Of a DNA stretch of 64,000 bases, positions 12,001 to 23,100 are shown one piece after another. Below the pieces are notes generated by a model. The model had not been told where the DNA came from. It worked only from the letters and a program-made list of their open reading frames with translations, and searched no databases. Source of the DNA: Undaria pinnatifida. Its lineage: Eukaryota; Sar; Phaeophyceae; Laminariales; Alariaceae. Both the position numbers and the translations under genes were made by a program. Numbering within the stretch: position 1 is the stretch's first letter; each line of letters starts with the position of its first letter. The stretch covers positions 24,842,518 to 24,906,517 of the forward strand of contig JABAKD010000002.1 in the NCBI GenBank assembly GCA_012845835.1. The letters are read 5' to 3'.

Positions 12001-14401
12001 GAACTTCCTATGTGCGGACACCTCCTGCAGAGGACCCCTCCTCGAAAGGTCCAAACAAGGCGCCAACGCCGGCGCCTTCTACCCGTGCAGCAACGGTCGC
12101 TACAGGGACCCGACTACGTGTCAACTCACGTTCAATATATTCTGTCACGACCCCAAGTACCTCCTAGTCTGCATCGTCTGCGGGTGCTCTGTGAACGATG
12201 CCTTCTCGCTCGGCCAAGAGACCGACGAGGTCGGCAGCAACGGTAACAAAAGTGAGTGTACTTCGTATGTGTGCTTGCTTCTTCTGCTGCCATAAAACAA
12301 AATCCTTCGTGGAGCCTGTTGCTGCTGCTACTGTGTGGTTTTGTTTGAACATGGTAAGGAGCAACTCGACCATGCAAAGGACGAAAAAACAACATACAGT
12401 AATAGCAGCAACAGGCTCCACAAAGGATTTCTACTATGGCAGCGGTGGAAGCAGGCAGACATATATCACTTTTTTTACCGTCGCTGTCGACCTCGTCGGT
12501 CTCTTCGCCGAGCGAGAAGGCACCATTCACAAAGCACCTGCAGATGATGCCGAGTAGGAGGTATTTGGGGTCGTAACGGAGGATAGTATACGCGAGTTCC
12601 TTTGCATGGTCTGAGTTGTTCCTTACGGCCTGCAGTGCTGTTTTACGGCTTCCTGCTGGACTTCAGCCGTGTAGAAGTTCATTGTTTCTTCGTGGTTCCG
12701 GTGTCCAGCGTTCGCGTCGCTCTCGGCCGCACCGCCAACATACGTTTGCTTTTCCGTTGCTTCGGGTACATCCCAGAATACAGGTTGCCGTTCCTTTGTT
12801 GTGTTGTGATCACAGTGTAATGCACTGTATTACTTGTTGTTTGTTCGCTGTTGGGTTGCTACCTTTCGCAGGCGTAAGCGTCCTCTTTGCGGCCACAGGT
12901 TCAATCCACAGATTCCTATGTTTTGGAGTACATTGTGCTAGCATTTGCATGATCCGAGTTGGTGGTAGAGGCTGCGTTGTTCTCCAGCTTCGTTTCGGTT
13001 TTCCGTGCATTGTGTCGTCCTTTGCGTGGTCGGAGTTGTCCCTTTTGTCCCTTGCAGCCTGCAGTGTTGTTTTACGACTTCGATTCGACTTGAACGCGTT
13101 TTTTTTTCTTGTATACAACCTGCGTATCGTACCAGTCACCTCGCCACCAGTATCGCCAACAATTACCTTTGTGTCACCGAAGGGGCGAGGTTTACACCAA
13201 GTCTCCGGTTGCAAATAGACAAAAACTGGTACACAAACGAAAGTGTATGGAGCTTGAGCTTTCTTTACCCGGATCTCCAGGAGGATCTAGATGAAAAAGA
13301 AAGTCATCGCCCGAGTACGAAAGCTCTCGTGACACCACGGGCTACGTCACCGTAATGCGCCTCGTCAACGATCGACAATTGTAGTCTTTCCATCCAGTGG
13401 TATTCTTTCGTCGTTCCATCCAATGTTGTTGTTGGCATTCAATCCCTCCAAAGCCATTGTTGCAATACACTACACATGCATCGAAATTCGTCCTACATAC
13501 GTCGTTCAATCGACCGACATTCTCTACCCCACCGTAATTGGTGAAAATCAACCAACTCCACTCTGAAACCCTTGACATTAAGAGTTCCCTTCGTCTTCCG
13601 ATCCTCTAACATTATGTGTGAACGCTCCCGTGCAAGCGGGGCAATTCGCCTTACTCTCAAAACAGTACACCTACAACTGTCCGCTCTACCGCTCGCCACC
13701 CGGCCCCTAGCGACCGCACGCCCGGACCGCACGCCCGTGCCACGCCCGCCCCACACATCAGCCTTCGGTGTCCCCGGCAACACAACGGCCGACGAGTCCC
13801 AATATCCTTTACGTAGACAAGTTATTCATTCAGGGCGCTACGCGGAGCATGGTGCATATCATCAGCGTTGGGGATCGTGTTGGGCCTCCAAATAAAGGCC
13901 ACTACGTTCCCTCTCTGGGCGAGGAACGCGCAGCCCAATAGAAGAAAAAAGGCGCGCGAAGCGCGCGCCATTTTTTGCCCTTGTATCAAGTGATTTAAGG
14001 CGTGCATCTATTTCCACGTTGGCGGGGAGATGAAATTGAAACTTGAATCTCGAATCGAATCTCGTGCGTCGCGATGGTACTTGTTATACTACTCCCCGCT
14101 CGTGCCGGCATACTTCCTTAACGTGTTTGTTTGCGTTCATGACAATGTGTGGTGTCCGTGTCGCCTGCGGAAGCTTGAGTGATGCGTGCGGTCGTGTCGA
14201 CTCGCCTCCTCGTACACCTTTTTTTTGGCGTTCTGATCCTTGCGTCGTGTGTGTGTCGTCTACAGGAGCTCGAGCAAGAAGCGGCGATCCCGCGGTGGCG
14301 ACGACGACTTGAAGGACAGGTCGGAGAGGCGCGAGCTCAAGGAGAAGAGACGGAAAGACCGAACCAGGTTAGATAAGATTATCATGAGACGACCCGGCCT
14401 T

Positions 14402-14443
<42 letters not shown>

Positions 14444-15368
14444 GACCGCCGCCGTTGTGACGCTTGCTTGTCTTTTTTTTGCGATTATGTGCAATTCGAA
14501 AAGGCCTTCCAAGTATGTATTATGTACGCACTAGGAAGGTTTTGGATGTCAACGGCTACGGCGTCAGCGGCTGTGGCATCGGTGGCTCTGGCTTCAGCGG
14601 CCTCGGACGTCAGCCGCTGTGATGTCAGCGGCAGTGTCACCAGCGGCTGCGGCATTAGCGGCTGCGGCATCAGCGGCTGTGGCATCAGCGGCTGCGGCAT
14701 CAGTGGCTGTGGCATCAGCGGCTGTGGCATCAGCGGCTGTGGCATCAGCGGCTGTGGCATCAGCGGCTGCGGCATCAGCGGCTGCGGCATCAGCGACTGC
14801 GGCATCACCGGCTGTGGCATCAGTGGCTGTCGAAGTGTCCACGGTGCAGCATTTGGAGTCTTTTTTATGGATCGGTCGTCTACGATTGGCGACAAAGTGT
14901 CGGCGGTCGTGAGCGAGGCATCCACTCTCCACACCTCATTAGGCGTTTTCCTTCAATACCCGGCGATCGCGGCATCTCGGATTTCGCGGCATCTTTTGCG
15001 GAAGACACCGGAACGATAAACTCTGTAACCTTACGTGCGCGGCCGTACCTTCGACCTTGCGCTACGTTATTCCCCCCCCCCAAGAATCCGTGCCACAACC
15101 TGAGTTCCCATCTAGTTTTTTCAGGGAAAGGACAGTTGCTGCTTGGTGGTTTGTTCGTGTGGCGGCGAAAAGTTGGTAGAAGAACCCAACCCAATCCAAC
15201 GCAATCGAATCTCAAAGCTTCCCCCCCCCCCTTTCGTTTTTTGTTTTTTTTCTGCCGCCCTTTGCTGTCGTGTGCCGTAGGGAAAAATCGCGTAAATCGT
15301 CCTCGAAGAAGTCGAAGAAGGACAAGCGAGAGAAGAAGAGCAAGAAAAGCAAGCACAGGAGCAAATAA
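6097..15368 (+). CDS. Arginine/serine-rich (RS-domain) nuclear-type protein, five exons
   Basis: Exons are 6097-6303, 9733-9810, 10293-10528, 14266-14367 and 15281-15368. All junctions are GT...AG and the phases agree (0, 0, 2, 2), giving 711 bases and 236 residues with a TAA stop. The ATG at 6,097 is the first after an in-frame stop near 6,055; later ATGs at 6,124 and 6,166 are alternatives. Residues 1-69 hold an ordered-looking segment with MTGIWTNTIGYDPYA and an acidic, Ala-rich helix. Residues 70-95 are an acidic Ser/Asp tract (DTDSESDSDD). Residues 96-236 are highly basic RS/RD/KS sequence ending SKKSKHRSK. Such C-terminal tails are typical of splicing-associated and nuclear-speckle proteins, so a role in RNA processing is inferred. 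I do not recognise the N-terminal family. A small extra exon inside the 3.4-kb first intron cannot be excluded. Confidence 0.85.
7192..7248 (+). repeat. Dispersed repeat K, copy 1
   Basis: Shares TTAGTATAGGGAGAGTTTTG and a following GGGGGCTC segment with 29,411-29,470 and 49,467-49,510. In copy 2 the GGGGGCTC is answered by GAGCCCCC, making a small hairpin. Confidence 0.6.
8864..8912 (+). other. tRNA-like / SINE-head-like sequence
   Basis: TGGTCTAGTGGATAGAGC resembles an internal A box, and GCCGTTCGATCTG resembles a B box about 30 bases further on. No complete cloverleaf with paired acceptor arms can be drawn, so this is at most a decayed tRNA-derived SINE head. Confidence 0.25.
10171..10230 (+). 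repeat. Dispersed repeat E, copy 1
   Basis: The core GGTCAATGGTCAAATGACTA, followed by an AAGGCAAG-like block and a C-run, recurs at 28,441-28,500 and 33,289-33,350. It lies just upstream of exon 3 of the RS gene. Confidence 0.75.
11882..12295 (+). CDS. Hypothetical Cys-rich reading frame inside an RS-gene intron
   Basis: An ATG-initiated frame of 137 codons lies in the 3.7-kb third intron of the RS gene, on the same strand. Its sequence looks coding: an N-terminal helix (DKELSALLDNLSLAKK) is followed by nine cysteines at about residues 22, 44, 49, 69, 80, 88, 97, 100 and 102, including CIVCGC. A small metal-binding fold is possible, but I recognise no family. A good donor (AAAA/GTGAGT) sits at 12,252, so residues after about 123 may be intronic and the true gene could continue elsewhere. 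The last 110 bases of this frame and the following sequence are repeated in inverted orientation immediately downstream. It may be a nested gene, a captured exon or a fragment. Confidence 0.45.
   Translation: MAFSDKELSALLDNLSLAKKACSRPEDKEEQHYKPVGELANFLCADTSCRGPLLERSKQGANAGAFYPCSNGRYRDPTTCQLTFNIFCHDPKYLLVCIVCGCSVNDAFSLGQETDEVGSNGNKSECTSYVCLLLLLP
12141..12580. repeat. Imperfect inverted duplication, about 190-bp arms, 57-base loop
   Basis: The left arm, 12,141-12,335, reappears as reverse complement at 12,393-12,580. Matching blocks in the same order include ACGACCCCAA, GCCTTCTCGCTCGGC, GAGACCGACGAGGTCG, AAAAGTGA, GCTGCCATA and GGAGCCTGTTGCTGCT. The arms look roughly 75-80% identical by eye. 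The left arm contains the end of the Cys-rich frame plus its candidate donor and intron start. Since the region is transcribed as an intron of the RS gene, a long imperfect hairpin RNA is expected. Confidence 0.85.
12598..13100 (+). repeat. Repeated 50-80-bp modules next to the inverted duplication
   Basis: The block TTTGCATGGTCTGAGTTGTT...GCCTGCAGTG at 12,602-12,655 recurs at 13,019-13,075 with TTTGCGTGGTCGGAGTTGTC. A reverse-complement relative (CTCGACCATGCAAAGGACGA) sits in the hairpin loop at 12,364-12,384. One element with internal repeats may therefore span about 12.14-13.1 kb. Confidence 0.6.
14400..14443. repeat. TTG microsatellite
   Basis: About 14 TTG triplets in intron 4 of the RS gene. 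Confidence 0.95.
14548..14832. repeat. 15-bp minisatellite, about 19 units
   Basis: The unit GGCTGTGGCATCAGC and close variants repeat head to tail within intron 4 of the RS gene. The 15-base period keeps open frames on both strands (GCGIS and MPQPL repeats), which are by-products of the repeat. Confidence 0.93.
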
Positions 15369-16620
15369 ACCGTTCTTCGATCCAGCTGGACCGCCGTGTG
15401 GCCGCCCCGCGTGTATAGAAGCGCAATAAGCGATTGGCATGGTATCCCCCTCCCCCTGTGTTAGGCCACTTGCGAGGTTTTCTGCAGACCCGAAAGGTGT
15501 GCAGACGACCGCTTTATTTTGGCCTCAGGGTATGCTCGACTTTCTGCACCTGTATGTAGTGGTTGGGGCTGGAGGGAAGAGTGTATTTTCATGAGGAGGG
15601 TGTGTAGCGTGACAGCTGTGTATCTAACGCTCGCTGTATGTTTCAGGTACCGATTGGGATGGAAATATAGAGATCGTTGGGGTATTAATATAACTTCCAA
15701 ACGACTCTTACATTTCCATCCAGCGTGGTACGGGGAATGGTGTAGTGTTGTGGCGGGTAGGGGAATGCTATGCGCTGTCGACAGGGTATGCCTCTCCCCG
15801 CTTCTACCCGGCGGCTTGGACGTTATGAACGGGGCGTTTCGGCGACGATGTTTGGACCACGCTTCCGCTGTCCCCTCGATCGGAGTACAGCAGCGATTTT
15901 TCTGGCCTCAAATCGTGCTGTAGGAGGTTTGCCGGATCACATCTCCTTTACTTCTGCGTCCCCGTTTTTGTTTTTGGGACAAGACTCTTGGAACTAAAGT
16001 GCGATATTTTTCGGATTTGACAAAAGAAGTTGTGTCCTATTTTCTTTTTTGCAGAGGGGCTGCGGTTGGTGTCTGCGCGATTAGGTAAGCTACACGGTCG
16101 CTGGTTGGGGTGGGGGTGTTGTCGTTTGCGCTGCAGGCTGGGGCGCTAGCTTAGGCTCGGGCTCGTTCTTGCCCTCGATGATCTGGGACAGCAACGTGCC
16201 AGTCTAACGTGGTGGCCGGTATAATGTGATATACCGAGTCTTTTTTTTGCGATGAGCGAGGGATAACTGTTATTCGAGCTCCATGCTCGTGTACACGCCG
16301 ATATCTGGCACCAAGGTGCAGAGAATAGTACCTATTTCAACCCTTTTGCTGCTGTGCCAAAATGGCCCGCGATGCTAATTCCAAGTGTTTTAGTCCCCAA
16401 ACGTGGGTGCAGGCAGCTGTTGAAGGGTTTCACCAACAAACTTCGTTTTTATCACCACATCGAGTATGACCGCTACTATTCGTACTTGTTTACGTGCACG
16501 TACAGCGTGAGCGGGACCATACCGAGGCAGTGTTATAGCCAGTCCGTTGCATTTTTTTTTTTTTCTAGATTTCACGCGCAGGTTCGTGTCCTGCAGACGA
16601 CGCCATTTGTTAGGAACGGG

Positions 16621-16689
16621 CATTAGTCCGTTTTGACCGCTGGGAAAAAGGTTAACCGATTGTACCTACCCAAAACCAAGCCTTACAAC
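16621..16689 (+). repeat. Dispersed repeat D, copy 1
   Basis: ATTAGTCCGTTTTGACC...GGTTAACC...CTACCCAAAACCAAGCCTTA matches 42,356-42,423 directly and 24,786-24,845 and 26,803-26,866 in reverse complement. Confidence 0.75.
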
Positions 16690-17220
16690 AGCAGCCTGAT
16701 CCAACCTGCCCTTATGAAGAGCGGAAAGAACGTTGACGCGTGCTATGTACAATAGAGGAGAGCTAGCACTTTTGGCGCCACAACATTTTTCCGAACGATG
16801 GGTGGGGCTAAAAAATAAAATGAAAAACTACCTAACCGGTTGTTCCTGACTGGAGGAGCTCAAACCAATCAGAAGAGGCCAAAAAAAAACTAACCCAAAC
16901 AGAGCAAAACCCCTACCCCGTGGGAGGGCTGCTTTACGTTGTCGTTCGTTTGTATACCTAGGCCATCTGGGGTTTTCGTTCATCGGTTTTCATGTTTCAA
17001 ATTTTATTCCGTGATGGTACCAGCTTTCTTGGGTGAGGTAGGAGTTTTCGCAGACTTCCTGAGGGGAGGCGCGCTACGATACGTACGTAAAGACGTACGT
17101 AGCACTTTTTTTTGGTTGGCCATTTGTATTTTATTTTTCATTTATTTTCTGAAATGACGGCGCCGGGCGGCCTTGACCTCAAATCGTTGGAATTTCGTTG
17201 TTTTTTCGTTTTTTTTTTTG

Positions 17221-17765
17221 ACCCGTGCTACGATGATAGAAGTATGTGGCACTTTTCGTCTGAAAAGCTTTCTGAAGACTCTGATTACACGATATAGCCC
17301 CCCCCAAAAAAACCAGCGATTTTCTTTCAACGAACGTTTCATGGCTGCTCGACACAAGGAAGAAGGAGGATGCAACTGAAAACAAAAGTATCCAAATATT
17401 TTGTTGTGTACGAACAAACGCCTATCGATCGATGACGTCGGGGTGTCGAGGGACGCGGTATTTCAGGAGATACGATCCGGAGCTGGTTTTGAAACCCGCC
17501 GATTTCGTTATTAGCAAGGAAAAGTTGGGGGGGCTACTACCACCATAGAACGACTCTTAATGACGGACGGAGCTCCTTAACCCAAAATCGTCGGGAATAG
17601 GTAAAAACGAATTTTGCACACCTGATTTCTCGTTGTTGTGTACCTACTAGGCCATACTATGGGATTTTGCATCCGGTCTTTTTTTGGGCAGTTTTATTTT
17701 TCTCAAAATCAGTTTTTTGGGAGAGGTCGTTCAGCTCCCACGTTTTGAGGAGTAGTGTTTAGAAA
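17221..17765 (+). repeat. Dispersed repeat B, copy 1, interrupted by element A
   Basis: The left part (CCGTGCTACGATGATAGA...GCTTTCTGAA) and right part (GGAGCTCCTTAACCC...GGGATTTTGCATC...TCAGCTCCC) match the continuous copy at 35,166-35,400 once 17,277-17,557 is removed. A-element insertion into this copy is therefore inferred. Confidence 0.75.
17277..17557 (-). mobile_element. MITE-like element A, copy 1 (nested in repeat B)
   Basis: Reverse-complement match to copies at 30,725, 33,658 and 41,854. It has a C-run after TATAG at one end, GGGGGGGCTACTA...AGAACGACTC at the other, and an internal GAGATACGATCCGGAGCTGG and AACGAACGTTTCATGGCTGC. The ends form an imperfect inverted repeat of about 20 bases. 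No clean target duplication is visible for this copy. Confidence 0.8.
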
Positions 17766-18317
17766 AATAGCCGTAAATAAACGTCTATCGTACACAGCCC
17801 GTGTTTTTCTCAAGCACCTATTATAACGTGGGATTGTGTTCATGGGGTCGAACTTTTCACTTTTTTTTTTTCTTCAAAAAAAAAACAGTTTTTCTTTTCT
17901 TTTTTTACAAGAGAAATTTATGAGGAATAGAGCTCTGCCGCATCGTCATGTATGTATGTGTGTGATTATATTATAGGCCTTAGTGAATGAGCCCCGTTGG
18001 AACTTTGCGCACGCACTTTTTCTTCTTCTGGAAACGATCTACTTGGGCTTAGTGTGTTTCCCCAGCAGTGAAAAGCAAAACGCCGCGTCCTTGCGACCAA
18101 CACAAACAATCACACGCGCACGCTCACAATAGGGGTGAAGTTTTTTTTTTTTCCTGCTGAGGCTCCCGACTTCTGGAACGTTGAACTCCTCCCAAACACC
18201 GCTTTTACGTGACAGGGAGAGATTTATGAAATTGCTATTAATGCGTGTCCGATGAACGATCCCTTCCCGTCGCCTACCAGGCAGGCAATCAAAACGAAAG
18301 TTGTTGCCCCCCCCAAA

Positions 18318-18400
18318 ATTGCGAAATTCCGACGATTTTTGGTTAAGGAGTCCCGTCATTCCCGTCATTCTGAAAACGTTTTTTCCATCCAAAAAGTGAT
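18318..18400 (-). repeat. Dispersed repeat B, partial copy 4
   Basis: The reverse complement reads GACTCCTTAACCAAAAATCG with the neighbouring AACGTTTTCAGAAT block, as in the other B copies. It abuts the left end of element C1. Confidence 0.6.
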
Positions 18401-18401
18401 G

Positions 18402-19166
18402 CAGGCTGGTTCACGTCAAAAAAACTGAAGTTATTCCCCGCCGAATGTCCACGCCGTTTTTTCGATTCAGACCGTGAAAGTCTGCACACGTAATCTGTGT
18501 GCCATTGCGAAGACCCCACCTCACGGGTGTGTGTGTTATTCTTTTGTCTGATTCTTCGCCAGTGAAGTTTTTTTTTGAAAATGTGGCCCACCTTAGACCA
18601 AACTTTTCGGCGAAAAAAAAAAGAACCCCCCCCCGGAGGTCAGGCCTCGGGATGGGCATGTAGAACACGTATGCAATTTTTCAGGGTTATCTCTCAAAAA
18701 CGGCGTGGACGTTTGGACTTTTTTGCGCGTAAAAATGAGTCAGAAACGTTATTTCCTGCAAATTGCTTGGTTTTCGCGTAGAATACAGTTTTTTCGCCAG
18801 ATAGATTCTGCTTGATGTTGAACACAGGCGGATCAGATCTTCGATTTTTTGCGCGAAAATTCTACAGGCATGCCTTGGAGTTCCTTCAACCGGTTCGTGC
18901 CAAATGCTGGCGCAATCATTTTTCTCGCCTCCGCTTGGAAAACGCCTGTATATTATTGAAGAATATGAAGGCCTGTCATTGGTCGACAGGAGTTTTGCAC
19001 CTAGAGACAGCCCGAGGCCGTTGAAAAAAAAAACTGGACATGTCACCCTCTTCCACTAGACACGGGGGATATGAATTTGTGATACCAAATACTCACCCTT
19101 TGGCTGGATATTGCGAGCGGCATTCGCCGGGGAGAGAGTTTGGGTTTTGTTACGTGAACTAGCCCG
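18402..19166 (+). mobile_element. TIR element C, copy 1 (about 760 bp)
   Basis: It begins CAGGCTGGTTCACGT and ends ACGTGAACTAGCCCG, an imperfect terminal inverted repeat. The whole interior aligns by eye with the reverse complement of 56,500-57,231, sharing GTCCACGCCGTTTTT, CGGTCTGAA-type, TTGCGCGAAAATTCTACAG-type and CAGCCCGAGGCCG blocks. It encodes no transposase, so it is a non-autonomous element. The CAGG-type ends recall hAT elements, but I see no 8-bp target duplication. Confidence 0.8.
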
Positions 19167-20126
19167 TAATTCCATCATAGCGCGCCTTCGTATGCCGTTT
19201 AATGGGTGGGTCCGTCTGGCCATGAAGCCATCGTGCTGCATCCTCTGGACCAACCGAAAAGTTTGCGTCGTTGTAGACGCTCACAGCTCTTTTACGCCTG
19301 CTTGCCAGCGGGATAGACTAAGATACTGTAAGGGTACCTAGAGCGTGTGATTGAGAGAGCGGGAAGTTACTGCAGTCTATGCGACATGAAAAAAATATAC
19401 CAGGGTATATCGAGAAGAGAAAACAAAAATCAGGTAGTTAAGATGGCTGCGACTGATGCCTGTTGGTTCATCAAAAACCTTCCGAAAGCGAAAAATAAAA
19501 AAAAGCCAACTCTGCCGGTACACCGGGGGAGATAAATTTTGAACAGTCCAGAGACTCCGTTTGTCGTTCCCCCGCTCGGAGGCATTCTCCTCGTCAACCC
19601 CGTGCCGAAGGCGACGCGAAGAACGCCTCCTTTCTACTCTCCCGCCACTTTTAGGGGGCAATGCTAATAACGTGGGTTGGACCATTCATCGCCCCTGCTT
19701 ATTGCTGCGCATTATTGCCTTGCGATCGTTGCCTAGGAAAGGTCGATACCTCGAAAGTAATCCTGGGCTTCTAGAGGTTTTTGAACGCGATACCAAAACG
19801 TATCTCAGCCAACCAATCCTGTGGCGCAGGACATCATTGATTTTGCTTTTTTTAAGACGCAGCTTCATCGCCAGCGAAGTTGTCATCATGATGAAAATCT
19901 TAAAAACGGCACACCTCTCGCCACCGGAACGATCGCGATGACGATGAACTCTGGCCAGCGGTGACGATCGCATCCATAAATGACACATTGCACCCCCGCA
20001 CCAGACCGAAACATATACGGCGAGACCGTCCCCCCCCCAACCCCACCCCACGCCGCCCCCGACTTTTCCTTGGCCGCGCGTGGAAATCCCCGAAGAAAAT
20101 GGCTCGACCATCCTCGACGGATGCGG

Positions 20127-23100
20127 CTAACCAGCGAAGCCCGTGCCCGATGTGGGCGTGAGCTCTTGCATCAGCTTGGCGCCCGCCTCGCCGCTGATTA
20201 GCTTGCGGCCTTTGGAAGCCATCAGCTTCATCACCTGCACGGTGGCAGCGCGGCGCAAGGAAAGGTGAAGGCCATGTGCTATTAGTGGGCGGGAGAGTGG
20301 TGCATGAGTGTAAGAAGACGTTCTGAAGTTACTCGGTGGGGGTCCATCCGCGTTAGTTCAGCACTTACTGATATGGACTTTAGGCAGAAGCTTGCGTCTA
20401 TGCCTCTGTCTTAAGTTATTGAGTGGAGACACAGAGTATTCCCCGCTGGTCTGCCTATTGAGCAGGTCCTCGGTGAGTACTCACTTTCTTAGCCGTAGTA
20501 GAGAAGCAGCTTTATTATGTGCACAGAGCCCCGCATAGCAACTGAGAGCCGAAGCGCATTCCTCTGTCGGAATTCCTGACTACCCCGAGTAGACAACGCC
20601 AACGTATATTACGAAAACGGCTAATTACCTATCTAATCAGATAGTTGTGGACCTTTCAAGGCCGTACCTTAACACTAGCCCACCCTGATGAGCCGCATAT
20701 GCAGAAATATGGGAGATTCGGGGAAACTCTGGTTCTACGATCTAGACCATGAGTCGAAGATGCGGCTCCTCAAAACCCACTCCCACACCTCTAATGGCCT
20801 GGCTATGGAGCCAAGAAAACGCGAAGAAAAGCAGTTGAAGGAAACGTAGACCCTACAACATGGAAAACCACCCATCAAAAACCTGTCGCGTACCGCCGGT
20901 GTGGCGGGGGGGGGGGACAGAAAACACTCTACGGCAAACAAACCCCAGAAAAGTCACTATGGCAAGGCAAACCTTTGTCCAAAGGAAGGGGAACACAGGC
21001 GCTAATACACGGGAGGAGTCATGCCAAAACCTCCCGCGGACCATTGGCATGGCGGGGGTTAGATGAGGAACCAATCTGAACATAAACGTAAGGAACGTTG
21101 GTGTATTGATGTGATTAGCCAAACGATCCTTGCATTTCTCTTCCACTGGGCGTGGTTGATACACACGCCTGTTCCGTACGCATCGCACGGTGCAAGCATT
21201 ACACCCCCACGGCAGGACCCTACCAACACACGGTGCAGCTTTTTCATCCTCACGCCAGACCACCGACACACGCGCGGGTAAAGTACTATTACGGAGATCC
21301 ATTTGGTAACAGAATGAAATCACACACAAACAAGGAAAGCATCGCCACATGTCAGACGAGCTCTCCTGCGCTACGAGTATGTTTGATTGGGGCTCTCTGT
21401 ATACCTGGAAGACCAGCCAGCAAATAAGCTTGAGTCAAACGGCTATTAAACTAAGGGGGGTGCTTTTTTTTCCCCTATTGTTGCTTGATAATTCATCCTG
21501 CTAACACCAGATCTCCGTCATAAGCAGCAAACCTTAGCGTTTTGCGCCGCTTTTACCTCTAGACGTTTCCACTCCAGCTCGAACCGCCTCTTCTCAGCGA
21601 GGCCCTCCACGGCCTTCATCTCCGCTTCCGCCTCGGCAACCATCCCCTTAGCTTTGTTGGAAGCGCTAACGAGGGCCGCCTGCGACTTGAGGATGGCTAC
21701 TTCGGCTTCCTTCTCCGCCCGGCTCCTGCCGTCATCGCCGAGGAAAACGCGTGGACAAGCGACGCCAACCGCGGCGCACGCACGCCGCAAAAATCATGGC
21801 TTGCGTTGTGTTTTTACGTGTTGCAGCTCGTTAAAATATTGTCCGTTTGCGCCTCTTTTTACGCCAAAAGGTATAGTCTTGTTTTGTATTTTACGATTCA
21901 GTTAACACGTTTAAAACTGACTCGGGCGCGGGGGGGGGGGAGAACGCGGAAAATCCAGATGGAGCGCTTTTTGAGCAGTACCAAAAGGGGTAAATTTCCC
22001 CCACAGTAGTTGTGTGCTTCAAGGTCAGCCGTCCGTTGCGTTTTGGTGTGTCGGCGATTGCTGATGTGATACCGCTGCTTTGGGCTTGGAGTTGGGTTCC
22101 TGAACATCTCGTTTGTCGGTTTTTGGCTACGGAAGACCTAGGAGGTGCATGACCCTGAATATTTACCGGGCCTATCACGGGTCAGAACCCGACCCGTGGG
22201 TTGGGTCAGGTCAGGAGGTTTTGAAAAACTCGCGGGTCAAGTCGGGTCGGGCCAGGAGATGTTCAAAATTTCACGGGTCGGGTGGTGTCGGGTCGGGAGA
22301 TTTTCAAATATCACGGGCCCGGTTCGGGTCACCCTCTGACACAATCCGACTCGTGAGCAGCAAACCGACCGGTGAACAGCCCTGGAAAATTACGGTTTTT
22401 GATCACTTCTGATTTTTTGGGGTGATCTGTTTTCGATATGCCTTTTCTCCACCCCTAATTAACTTGGTTTCGACGAGCCTCATTCGTTTATTCTCCCTCA
22501 ATAAAAGGAGACCACAAGGAAAAAAAAATGAAACGTGTTGCGAAACAAGTAAGAGCGCGATTGAGGTTGGCGCATGTTCAGTAGACGTAGGGAAACTACA
22601 GCTACCGCTCGTGAATCATGACTGCTGTGTCTACGGTGCCGATAAGTTTTTCTCTGCTCCTTCGGCAGTGACCATGACCTGGGTTTCCGTATCGGATTGC
22701 TTATCGGATGCCTGGAATCCAATTTTCAGGCGCTGGTTGTTATATCGGACCCGGCGATCATTCCGATTTAAGAATCTAAAAATGGGATCCGTTGTAGTAG
22801 CTCACAGTCACACATTGCCCCTTTTGCCGAATCAACAGCTCACTCCCCGCGAGTACAAACCGATCAACGTTACACAGCACCACACGTGCAGACTACTGTG
22901 TATACGTGCACGCTCCCTCGCCGGTTCCGCAAGGTGAAGTACTCTTTGACAATCAGCCCCCCCCCACACCTAAATAAATCAGTCGGGAGCTTTGCTTCGT
23001 GGTGATATAGGCCTGTTGGACACAAAACCCACCATGATTTCACCCGCGAGGTTCGAGTTCTGCCGTCGACGCCATTTTGCTAAATGATTACTGCAGGGTA

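Larger units (their letters stand above)
15369..20126. other. Spacer between the tail-to-tail RS and SPFH genes
   Basis: No gene recognised. It is AT-richer than the flanks and contains repeat copies D1, B1 split by A1, B4 and C1, described separately. Short frames here lie in repeats or lack splice support. Confidence 0.6.
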
